DNA of 41,435 bases, taken from the NCBI GenBank assembly GCA_964420065.1, contig CAYQQK010000017.1:1-41435 (forward strand). The letters are read 5' to 3'. This document shows positions 32,949 through 40,147 of the stretch, in pieces (position 1 is the first letter of the stretch; each line of letters opens with the position of its first letter). Position numbers and translations under genes: made by a program. This DNA comes from CAYQQK01 sp964420065 (lineage in GTDB: Bacteria; Bacillota; Dethiobacteria; DTU022). A model generated the notes under the pieces. That model saw nothing but the letters and a program-made list of their open reading frames with translations, searched no databases and was not told the origin of the DNA.

Positions 32949-32996
32949 TTTTACCCCTTCCCCGGGACAATCCGCCCGCACACCATAGTCCTCCGG

Positions 32997-33698
32997 TTAG
33001 CGAAAATTACTTTGCAGGTATTCTTTCACCCTGCCGGCAAGGTAATTTTCTACTTTTTCAACCGTCAGGTTTTTTTTGCAGACCATCCTTATCGCCGCCT
33101 CTTTATCGGCTAAATCGGATGTATAGACCAGCTGCTCCAGAAAAAGTTTCATGGAAAAGCTTGATTCGCCATTAATCATGTATTTTACCGGTGCTTTTTC
33201 TTCGATGTAGGCAAGATCTACCGCCTGCTCAAGAAACAAAAAGTAAAGATCAATGTAGTCGCGAAAAGTTGCCCTCCTGCCGATAGAGTATGCCTTCATC
33301 AGCGCTATCTCTTGCGGAGATGCCAGCAAAATCCCCTTTAAAAACGAACCCAGACTATCACCCTTAACCGAACGATTGATCAACGGAAAGGGATAGGCCA
33401 GAAATGTAAGCTTGATCCCGGCCATAGTTAGATCCAGTTGCGTTGATTCCTGCAAATTTACAATGATGGGGATTTCGGTAAATACTTTTTCAAGGGCAGA
33501 TACAAGATCAGGAGCAAGCCGCTTTTTTTTATGATTAATAAGAATGAAATCGAGATCATTTGAGCGGCGGTGTTTTATCTGCAGAGCCAGTCCTGTGCCG
33601 CCCGCCAGGTAATAGTCTTGCCCCAGTGTTGAGGAGCCTATCCCTGTGCAGATCTGCATTGCTTCGACAGGCAGCAAATCAGTATAGGAAAATTCCAT
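32997..33698 (-). CDS. AbiEii/AbiGii-type nucleotidyltransferase toxin
   Basis: A 233-residue protein from ATG 33698. The nucleotidyltransferase motif is YYLAGGTGLALQIKHRRSND followed by LDFI (the G-G/S and DxD-type acidic positions), and the middle SPQEIALMKAYSIGRRATFR and DYIDLYFL fit PF08843. Members add nucleotides to tRNA or other targets and serve as toxins in type IV systems and phage defence. The usual AbiEi antitoxin is absent; a DUF6922 protein lies downstream instead. Start codon has only a weak ribosome site (GGAGAGTCCGGG). Confidence 0.88.
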   Translation of the reverse strand: MEFSYTDLLPVEAMQICTGIGSSTLGQDYYLAGGTGLALQIKHRRSNDLDFILINHKKKRLAPDLVSALEKVFTEIPIIVNLQESTQLDLTMAGIKLTFLAYPFPLINRSVKGDSLGSFLKGILLASPQEIALMKAYSIGRRATFRDYIDLYFLFLEQAVDLAYIEEKAPVKYMINGESSFSMKLFLEQLVYTSDLADKEAAIRMVCKKNLTVEKVENYLAGRVKEYLQSNFR

Positions 33699-33767
33699 CC
33701 CGGACTCTCCTACAGTCAGTGTTTCACCTTGCTAACATAATTTCCCACTCGATTGGATCATAGCATG

Positions 33768-33932
33768 TTAGCGGTAACTGATCAAGCACGGTACAGGGTT
33801 TTTTGCACTGCGCGGGAGGTCATCCACTCGGGTTAACCAGACTGCATATTCAAGTGATTGGGATATATCCTCTTTTTCGAGTACAGGGTACTCTTCCTGA
33901 TCAAAAGTTATTCGATTAAAAATGCCCAACAT
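33768..33932 (-). pseudogene. DUF433 antitoxin with internal deletion
   Basis: A 54-codon frame from ATG 33932, with GGTGAGGGA immediately upstream. It begins FNRITFD, as the DUF433 N-terminus usually does, then jumps to EEYPVLEKEDISQSLEYAVW, the family's last helices. About 40 residues (the RGTRIPVSLI DNA-binding part) are missing and the frame is kept. It is followed by a tail of about 20 residues. So a likely dead VapB-like antitoxin. The rest of 33699-34006 shows no gene. Confidence 0.6.
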
Positions 33933-34006
33933 TCCCTCACCTGTTTAATGCATTTTCTAAATCATAATGGCGTTTCGGGTACAACCACGGTCGCTATTTC
34001 GTGCAG

Positions 34007-34285
34007 TTACAAGTTTTCTATTTCTTCCCTGGACAGACCGGTGTACTTGGCGATCTTGACGATATCTTCACCTTTCGACAGCATCGGTCTGGCAAAGTTT
34101 ACTTTAGCTTCATCCAAGTCCTCAGCCTTACCCTCAGCCTTTCCTTTTTGATGAGCTGAATGAAGGCGGGTCAGCTGATCATGAATCTCCGCCTGCCTGG
34201 CTTCATAAACCATTCTGGCCTTTTCAACCTGGCTGATGATCTGCAGCAGGTCATCAGCATTTTTTATAGCTTCAAGATATCGCAC
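34007..34285 (-). pseudogene. Second copy of the Rpn-like C-terminal tail
   Basis: From GTG 34285 the frame reads IKNADDLLQIISQVEKARMV, then the KGKAEGKAED repeat region and KYTGLSREEIENL. It is nearly identical to 32191-32475 but one repeat shorter. The nuclease core of the family (about 200 residues) is missing upstream, where 34286-34390 holds nothing recognisable. Hence a fragment, although it could still be translated as a 92-residue peptide. Confidence 0.6.
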
Positions 34286-34390
34286 TCGTTATCCTATAGA
34301 CCCTTATACGCCAATGTCGGATCCGGGGGGACGGTTCCGCGATTGATTCTGCCAAGTCCAACCCCGGGCCATCACATCGAATCGGTGCGT

Positions 34391-34965
34391 TTATTCGGTT
34401 CCCGCCTTTAACGCTTCGCTCATGGGAATCCGCGCTACCTTTTTTCTGCACATTCGCTTGGCCAGTTCATAGGTTAGCATTACCACGATCAGTCCCAAGA
34501 TCATAGACCAAAGATTTGGTTTAACCGGCAGTATCAGTTGCAGGCTTTCAGTGAGAGATTGATAGAACAGGCCCACTGTTCCCAGTAAAGCGGGAATGCC
34601 GAGCAGATAGCCGGTGACAACAATCAGCGTATTGCTGTCGAGTATTAATCTATTGATTTCCTTCTCTCGGTATCCAAACACCTTCATCAACGCAATGTTG
34701 GCCCAGCTCTCATCGACCACCAACCCGGTGACAATATAGATAATGATCAGACCAACGATAAAGGCAGCGAAGATCAAGCTGTAGATCATCGGCCCCATCT
34801 GGCTAATCATACTGCCGAGGCCTTCGATGATCGTATCAATGGACTTTGTACTCCGGATTTCCCCCGGTGGAAAAAGCATTGGCTGATCGGCCCAAATGCC
34901 GCTATAAGCATCCTCGGGGAGTTCAAACGCGGCGTTAAATGCACCGAGGGGCCCAGGTAACAGAA
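34391..34965 (-). pseudogene. FtsX-like ABC permease, C-terminal fragment
   Basis: About 190 codons of a permease end: a short exterior piece (FELPEDAYSGIWADQPMLFP), then three membrane segments around MGPMIYSLIFAAFIVGLIII, DSNTLIVVTGYLLGIPALLG and NLWSMILGLIVVMLTYELAK, with the coupling helix ALMKVFGYREKEINRLIL. This is the last FtsX domain of a large permease of about 800 residues. Its upstream part is replaced by a TetR N-terminus at about 34945-34985, so an internal deletion removed most of a regulator-transporter operon. Confidence 0.75.
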
Positions 34966-35150
34966 TATAAAAAAAGGGCTTTTTTATCATCGAAATATTG
35001 ATAGATGCTGCCTTTGGCTATACCCGCATTTTGGGCGATAACCTCTATTTTCGCCCGTTCAAACCCACAGGCTTGAAACTCCCCGATCGCGGCCCGCATG
35101 ACCCTTTCTTTTTTGTGATCATCAAGACGGTAAAAGGTTTTTTTAGGCAT
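34940..35150 (-). pseudogene. TetR-family regulator, N-terminal fragment
   Basis: From ATG 35150, with GGAGGGG 7 bases upstream, the DNA-binding domain is intact: RLDDHKKERVMRAAIGEFQA, then AGIAKGSIYQYFDDKKALFL. Soon after, the frame ends in WAPRCI where the DNA switches to FtsX sequence. The ligand domain is gone. The short product might still bind the palindrome upstream, but without the dimer domain this is doubtful. Confidence 0.75.
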
Positions 35151-35168
35151 ATTCCCCTCCATAAAAGA

Positions 35169-35211
35169 GCGATGACCGGCTAGTCATATTATATGACTAG
35201 CCGGTCATCGC
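35169..35211. promoter_or_regulatory. Perfect 43-bp palindrome, probable TetR operator
   Basis: Two exact 20-base arms around TTA, 18 bases upstream of the TetR fragment's start codon. Each arm includes TGACCGGCTAGTCA or its complement, itself a near-palindrome of TetR-operator style, so two repressor dimers could bind side by side. It may also form a cruciform or a transcript hairpin, but there is no T-run. Confidence 0.75.
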
Positions 35212-35286
35212 ATCAATAGCCGCGGCAAGAATTCAAACCATGGAAGAACCGGCTCAAGGGGAAGGGCCGGTTAAACGCCGATAACC

Positions 35287-35421
35287 TTAAGCGTCTACCG
35301 AGCCGCCTTTCCAGATGTTCCGCCGCCACAGGATCAGGGCGGCGGTGATGATCGCCGCACCGAGGATCACCAGAAGCCAGGGCCACCACGGCGTTGCTTC
35401 TTTTCCTTCAAATAATTCCAC
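35287..35421 (-). CDS. Small single-TM protein or C-terminal anchor remnant
   Basis: A 44-codon frame from GTG 35421, with GAGGGGGAG about 10 bases upstream: VELFEGKEATPWWPWLLVIL, a membrane helix of about 20 residues, then WRRNIWKGGSVDA. The shape (short exterior part, helix, basic tail) is that of a C-terminal membrane anchor of a secreted protein. Because it stands alone after a terminator, it may be either a tiny gene or a leftover. Confidence 0.35.
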   Translation of the reverse strand: MELFEGKEATPWWPWLLVILGAAIITAALILWRRNIWKGGSVDA

Positions 35422-35496
35422 CGCCGAAACGCTCCCCCTCGTTAATAACAAGCTTGGTCTTGCGATCTGGACCTGAATTGAATATTCCACCGTCCT

Positions 35497-35526
35497 GAAA
35501 AAAAATGGCCTCATTCGCCGGAGGCC
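35497..35526 (-). terminator. Rho-independent terminator of the minus-strand operon
   Basis: On the minus strand GGCCTC (35526-35521) pairs with GAGGCC (35512-35507) around an 8-base loop, followed by ATTTTTTTT (35506-35498). It lies 70 bases after the stop of the zinc-ribbon gene at 35596 and should end the LemA/DUF2207 operon. Confidence 0.85.
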
Positions 35527-35595
35527 TTCAACATTTTATGCAGATTATTGTCTAGAAAAGACTGATTGCCGGTCCTGTTTTATGGCTGTAGCTGT

Positions 35596-35964
35596 TCAAC
35601 CCTGCTTTGCCCCGCAGGAGCCGCAAAAACGGGCCCCGGGTACAAGGGGTAGGTTGCACTGGGAGCAATAATGGGCCGGGCTTTGCGCCCCCACAGTTTG
35701 GGGCAGCTCCTCAGCGCTGCCCAGAGGGAGAAAGAGCCAATCAATAGTTTCACCATCTTTGGAAAAGCCGATCGCTCCTTCGGGGGATACGACATAAAAA
35801 CTGTCTTCATCAACATCCGCCTCACCGTCATGAATCTCGGCCACCCCGATCAAGCTGGACCGATCGTAAACCTCATCCACCGCCGTGGCAAACTGCCACT
35901 GGTCACAGCGGGTAGCCGCCACTTCTGCCGCCGCCGACAGGGTTGAGTATCTTTGCTGATCCAT
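35596..35964 (-). CDS. Small protein with C-terminal zinc ribbon
   Basis: A 122-residue protein from ATG 35964 with GAAGGAGG upstream. Residues 1-90 form an unrecognised domain (RCDQWQFATAVDEVYDRSSL, acidic middle, DSFYVVSPEGAIGFSKDG). The end is a zinc ribbon, CSQCNLPLVPGARFCGSCGA, with two CxxC pairs. Last gene of the operon, 61 bases after DUF2207. Zinc ribbons of the same style occur at the N-terminus of the 38494-39294 protein, suggesting related assembly roles. Confidence 0.85.
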   Translation of the reverse strand: MDQQRYSTLSAAAEVAATRCDQWQFATAVDEVYDRSSLIGVAEIHDGEADVDEDSFYVVSPEGAIGFSKDGETIDWLFLPLGSAEELPQTVGAQSPAHYCSQCNLPLVPGARFCGSCGAKQG

Positions 35965-36025
35965 AATTCCGCCTCCTTCACTCTGGCCTTTATTTAACCA
36001 AGAAGTATAACCCGGGAAAAACCTT

Positions 36026-37873
36026 TTAACGGGCCCCACCGCCGCCACCGCCACCCCCGCCGCCGCCACCGCCGGAAAAACCGCCGCCGCCCCCCGAGCC
36101 GGAAGAAGATCTGCTCAGAGCAGTCCGAAAGGTTTGTTGCACCGAGGTGGTTAGACTATCAAAACGGGTGGGATTGGAAAGCGCCAGATGATACCAGGTC
36201 GCCCGGGTCGCCAGGAAGGCCGGATCTTGCACTTCCGGGTAAACCATGGTCAACTGCTTCATGACCTGTTTCCCCACACCGAGGGCTACCGCGTAAACCA
36301 GATAATGCTCCCAAATCTCCAGGGCGGGCACATAGGCCCGATCAAGTTCGGAAAAATGGAGCAGAAACCGGCGGAAGGCCTTCCATTTGGCAAAATGATC
36401 GGCACCGGCCGGGGTCAGGTTTTTGATCTTTCCTGCTGAAAGGAACAATAATAGGCCCGTGATGATCGAAGCAGCACCAATTATAGCCATTTCCCCGATA
36501 AAAAAGAAACCAGCTCCAGCAGCAAGAAGACCCAGCCCGCCGCCAATCACCGCCCAGGCGCTGCCCCCGTAGAAGCCCAGCCCTTTAACCTGCTCTTTGA
36601 TGGTCCCGTTCCAACCACGGTAAAATTGGGCAACGCTTGTTTTGCGGCGTTTGGCGTACTCCTCGATCTCCTTGAAGGAGACCGCGCCCCCCGGCTGCCG
36701 GGCCACCTGGTTGAAAAGAAAATGATAGACCCGAAGCTCGTGGCCCGCCAAACGCTCCCTATTTTCCCCCGGATAGAGATAGTAGTCGGTATAGGTGCGT
36801 TTGCGAATAAGGCCCTTCTCGGCCTGGTACTCCCCCATGTGCAGAGAACCCCGCCGCGCCAAATCGAGGAGGGTGGCTGTAAAATCCTCCGGTGTGGTCC
36901 GCCCTTGCCGCAAAAAATGACCCGCTTCGGCCGGCGAGTAATCCCCCGGCAGTTCCCGGTAGTAATCGCCCTGGTAGGCCTGGGGATGGCCTAGACCACG
37001 ACGCCGCATGAGATGATAAAAAGCAAGAGCGGCCAGAGCAACGGCAACCCCTCCAAATAGATCGACCCGGGTCAGCAAACGTTTCCGGTTGGCCCGACCG
37101 GCCCATTTTTCCTCCTCGGCAAGGATCCCGGGCAGCCCCTCCCGGCCGGAGAAATTGTCGGCCTCGGGAACCAGCTCCAATGGAAAAAGAACCCGTCCCT
37201 CCAGGAAGGTCCGGCGGGGCAAACCGGCAATTTCCCAGGCAACCCGGTTTTCCCCTTTGGTGACATTTCCCTGCAAAGGTCCGTGTCCCCAAACCCGCAG
37301 TTCCTCGGCCCCGGCCCCCTGCGGCAGGGTTAAATAGACCCGGGCCTGATCGGTGCGTTCCTCCCATTTGTCCCCAATAAATTGGTAATATAGTTCGGCA
37401 ATGTCCTGATGGACAAGCACGGCCCTATCCACCGTGTATGCAATGGTAAAAGTGCGCTCCTCATCGACCGCCTCAAAGCTCCAGTCAATATAGATATGGT
37501 CCGGATGCTCTTCTACATAAAATATTCCAGCGATATCCCGGGTTCCCGGAGGCATCTGTTCATAGGCTTCGCCGCCCTCGGAGACCAGAACATCCTTGAT
37601 CGATGCGTTATGTTTCAGGTAAATGTATTCCCAAGCACCCCGGTAGCGGCCATCAAACCGGAATGTGCGCTCTTCGACCACGCTCATCGAACCGTCGGGA
37701 TGAATTTCTGCCCTGATCTCCACCCGCGGAAAATAGTACGAGCGATCGGCGGCATGGACCGGCGCCGCCGCAGCCAGGATAAATGTTAGCGCCAAAACAA
37801 GGCCTAGAGCAACCGGGATCCATTGAGAAGACCGACCGCGCCGCTTATTTTTGTCAGTTATCATTCTCATCAT
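36026..37873 (-). CDS. DUF2207 membrane protein
   Basis: A 615-residue protein starting at ATG 37873, AGGAGCGG upstream, 6 bases after LemA. It has a signal/anchor at about 18-42 and a large exterior DUF2207 domain (about 43-250), starting SYYFPRVEIRAEIHPDGSMS and VVEERTFRF. A TM at about 270 follows, then a cytoplasmic region with two small winged-helix-like parts (TTPEDFTATLLDLARRGSLH). A TM pair lies at about 440-485, and the C-terminal domain ends in an almost pure Gly tail (FSGGGGGGGGG). This is the common partner of LemA in many bacteria; function unknown, proposed at the envelope. Confidence 0.95.
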   Translation of the reverse strand: MMRMITDKNKRRGRSSQWIPVALGLVLALTFILAAAAPVHAADRSYYFPRVEIRAEIHPDGSMSVVEERTFRFDGRYRGAWEYIYLKHNASIKDVLVSEGGEAYEQMPPGTRDIAGIFYVEEHPDHIYIDWSFEAVDEERTFTIAYTVDRAVLVHQDIAELYYQFIGDKWEERTDQARVYLTLPQGAGAEELRVWGHGPLQGNVTKGENRVAWEIAGLPRRTFLEGRVLFPLELVPEADNFSGREGLPGILAEEEKWAGRANRKRLLTRVDLFGGVAVALAALAFYHLMRRRGLGHPQAYQGDYYRELPGDYSPAEAGHFLRQGRTTPEDFTATLLDLARRGSLHMGEYQAEKGLIRKRTYTDYYLYPGENRERLAGHELRVYHFLFNQVARQPGGAVSFKEIEEYAKRRKTSVAQFYRGWNGTIKEQVKGLGFYGGSAWAVIGGGLGLLAAGAGFFFIGEMAIIGAASIITGLLLFLSAGKIKNLTPAGADHFAKWKAFRRFLLHFSELDRAYVPALEIWEHYLVYAVALGVGKQVMKQLTMVYPEVQDPAFLATRATWYHLALSNPTRFDSLTTSVQQTFRTALSRSSSGSGGGGGFSGGGGGGGGGGGGGAR

Positions 37874-37879
37874 CCGCTC

Positions 37880-38434
37880 CTAAAATTCAACCCTCACCGC
37901 CTGACGAGCCTCTGTTTCATCATCTAAATTGAAATAGAACTGCTGATGAAAACCAAACAGGCCGGCCGCCAAAACCGCGGGGAAGCGCTGTATTGCCGTA
38001 TTATATTTTAGCACCGTATCGTTGAAAAACTGACGCGAAAAAGCAATTTTACTTTCCGTATTGGTTAACTCCTCCTGAAGCTGCATAAAATTGGTATTCG
38101 CCTTTAGCTCCGGATAGTTTTCAGCCAGAGCAAAGAGCTGGCGCAAAGCGCCGGTGAGCATGTTTTCCGCCCCGGCTTGTTCCTGGATATTCTTTGCCCC
38201 GATGGCCATGTTCCGGGCGGCGGTTACCCGCTCAAAGGTCTCCTTCTCATGAGCAGCATAGCCCTTGACTGCAGAAACCAAATTCGGAATCAGATCGTAG
38301 CGCCGTTTAAGCTGCACCTCTATTTGCGCCCAGGCGTTTTGGATCCTCTGCCGTAGGGTTACCAACCGGTTATAGATCGAAATCACGAGCACCACAATGA
38401 AGATGACCACAGCCCCGCCGATAATCCATCCCAT
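37880..38434 (-). CDS. lemA: LemA family protein
   Basis: A 184-residue protein from ATG 38434. An N-terminal membrane segment (about 3-22) is followed by a long helical domain with the LemA hallmarks: NRLVTLRQRIQNAWAQIEVQ, RRYDLIPNLVSAVKGYAAHE, and near the end SRQFFNDTVLKYNTAIQRFP. It lies first in a pair with DUF2207. GAGGCG-like purines precede the start. LemA proteins are anchored with the short N-terminus outside and the helices in the cytoplasm or vice versa; role not established. Confidence 0.97.
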   Translation of the reverse strand: MGWIIGGAVVIFIVVLVISIYNRLVTLRQRIQNAWAQIEVQLKRRYDLIPNLVSAVKGYAAHEKETFERVTAARNMAIGAKNIQEQAGAENMLTGALRQLFALAENYPELKANTNFMQLQEELTNTESKIAFSRQFFNDTVLKYNTAIQRFPAVLAAGLFGFHQQFYFNLDDETEARQAVRVEF

Positions 38435-38493
38435 ACCGATTCGCCTCCTTATATTCTCCCAGTATACATTATTCAGACGGAAAAGCCCTAAAC

Positions 38494-39294
38494 TTAGAGG
38501 GTAAAAATATCAACCCCTAACAGATGTTCCGTTTTTTTCCGCACAAACCGTTCAACCGGAGCATAATTCTCCCCGGTGCAGAAGAGACCAATGTTTTCCG
38601 TCAGGCCGGCTCGCAGTAAAATAGTGCGGCTGCGGGGCTTGTAGGTCACCTTGGTCAAGCGTTCCCAACTGATAAACACATTTTGTCTGGAGCCGGCAAG
38701 CAGCCCCGCTCCGGCTGCCGTCAGCTTGCCGGAGAGCAGCCCCGCCAAAACAGTTAGGATGTTTACAATCCGGTTTTTTCTGGCCTGCCTAGCCTCGGTC
38801 CGGTAGAGCGCCCCTTTATCATCGAGAAGAAATTCTGCATCGTACTTCCCTCCGTAGACAACTTTCATAAAAAGCCAGGTCAGGAAAAGGAGAGCGGCGA
38901 TCAAACCCACCCCATAGAATCCATAGGGCTCCCCGCCCGCAGAAACCATCAAAAAAATGGCCAGCAGCCCGAAGGGAATACCGATCACCAGCCCCAACTG
39001 CCTAAAAACTTCACCCCGGAAAATGGGGATAGCCATACTCCAACCGATGCTTCCCGGCGGATTTTCCCCCGGTCCCCCCGACGCCTGCGCCCCGAATCGG
39101 GATCGGAAATAGGGCTGCCCTGCCGACGTCAGGGAGGACATTGGTAGAGGCGCTTCATCACCCGGGGGAGGCATCGGGGCGGGGGCTGCCGGTTGCACCT
39201 TGGCCCCAATTGACCCTGCTTCAACTTTGACCCCACAAGAAGGGCAAAAGTTTGATTTCGGGGAAAGTTCGGCCCCACAGTTTTGACAATACAT
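38494..39294 (-). CDS. Zinc-ribbon membrane protein with PH-like domain
   Basis: A 266-residue protein. The N-terminal zinc ribbon CQNCGAELSPKSNFCPSCG is followed by a Pro/Ala-rich linker (about 30-90) and two membrane segments at about 107-150 (LVIGIPFGLLAIFLMVSAGG and VGLIAALLFLTWLFMKVVYG). The last about 110 residues look like a PH-like domain (DAEFLLDDKGALYRTEARQA, SRQNVFISWERLTKVTYKP, TILLRAGLTENIGLFCTGE). ATG 39294 follows an AGGAAAA. Same strand as LemA, 59 bases upstream of it. The gap to the previous gene (39295-39418) has no visible gene or terminator. Confidence 0.88.
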   Translation of the reverse strand: MYCQNCGAELSPKSNFCPSCGVKVEAGSIGAKVQPAAPAPMPPPGDEAPLPMSSLTSAGQPYFRSRFGAQASGGPGENPPGSIGWSMAIPIFRGEVFRQLGLVIGIPFGLLAIFLMVSAGGEPYGFYGVGLIAALLFLTWLFMKVVYGGKYDAEFLLDDKGALYRTEARQARKNRIVNILTVLAGLLSGKLTAAGAGLLAGSRQNVFISWERLTKVTYKPRSRTILLRAGLTENIGLFCTGENYAPVERFVRKKTEHLLGVDIFTL

Positions 39295-39418
39295 TATTTT
39301 TCCTCCCCATACAAGGTTTCAGCCCAACCAGTAAACATCAATAATTTTCTCTATCAATTATGCTCCGATTCTTTACATCTTTACCGGATCGTGATCACCG
39401 GCAAGCCGGCCAAGGTGA

Positions 39419-40147
39419 CTACACCGGTGGCAGATCCTCCACCCAGGTCGCGCCCCCCCATTTGAGCCATCTGCCGTCTTCCGCCAGTTGCCACCAAGGG
39501 CCGCCTTGATCCTGTGTGCGCAGGTTATGCAGGGCCTGTTGAAAATCTTCGGGGGTGAGTTTGCCCTCCTCTCTTTGCTGCCACAAAATAAACAAATTTT
39601 CCTTGAGGGCAGTAAAGGTGCGAAGGCTTTCCCCGGTTGCGCTCAGTCGCATCTCCCGTTCGGGTTCTCCTTTCACCCAAGCGGCGCCGTTCCAGGTAAG
39701 CCAGTCCCCTCCGGGGTGGGCTAACTGCCACAAAGAGCCCTCCCGATCTTGGAGTCGTAGTGTTTCAACTCCCCGGGTAAAGGAGGACGGATCGATCACC
39801 TTCGCCTCAAGACGTCTAAGGAGAAGGTGATAAAACTGTTCAGCCACGGCAAATCGCCGGTCCTGCTCCCAAAAAGAAGGCTGAGGGTTAGGCTTAACAG
39901 ATAGCTCACCGCCTTCAAGATAAAATAGGACCTCCCCGGCTCGAAAACCGGTAAAACGCCAGCCATCGTGCAGTCGATCCTCAAAGAGCCAGTAACCGTT
40001 TAAGGGGTTGAGCAGCAACCGGTTCTCTCCAATTTTCAGGATCCAGCCATCCTGCGGGCCAAAAGCCTCTTCCAGGCCAGCCCGGACGGGAAGGGAAAGC
40101 ACCGTCTTCAGATTCAATTTTTTTTCCAAGATTTGCTGTTCTACCAT
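39419..40147 (-). CDS. Trp-rich protein with two GxWL-W repeats
   Basis: A 242-residue soluble protein. ATG 40147 overlaps the upstream stop by 7 bases, so the two are coupled. Residues 1-110 have no recognised domain. Two repeats of about 55 residues follow (about 125-175 and 190-240): LRLQDREGSLWQLAHPGGDW and LRTQDQGGPWWQLAEDGRWL, each ending WV. Such short Trp-rich modules, with a helix before them (FTRGVETL / FQQALHNL), occur in various bacterial proteins where the target is a peptide or polymer; the function here is unknown. Confidence 0.8.
   Translation of the reverse strand: MVEQQILEKKLNLKTVLSLPVRAGLEEAFGPQDGWILKIGENRLLLNPLNGYWLFEDRLHDGWRFTGFRAGEVLFYLEGGELSVKPNPQPSFWEQDRRFAVAEQFYHLLLRRLEAKVIDPSSFTRGVETLRLQDREGSLWQLAHPGGDWLTWNGAAWVKGEPEREMRLSATGESLRTFTALKENLFILWQQREEGKLTPEDFQQALHNLRTQDQGGPWWQLAEDGRWLKWGGATWVEDLPPV

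Noticed and set aside
36026..36110. Run of Gly codons as a satellite or CRISPR-like repeat
   Set aside because: It is the C-terminal poly-Gly tail of DUF2207, a common feature of that family.
36759..37367. 202-codon minus-strand frame within DUF2207
   Set aside because: Gly/Arg-rich alternative frame on the same strand as the strongly supported DUF2207 gene.
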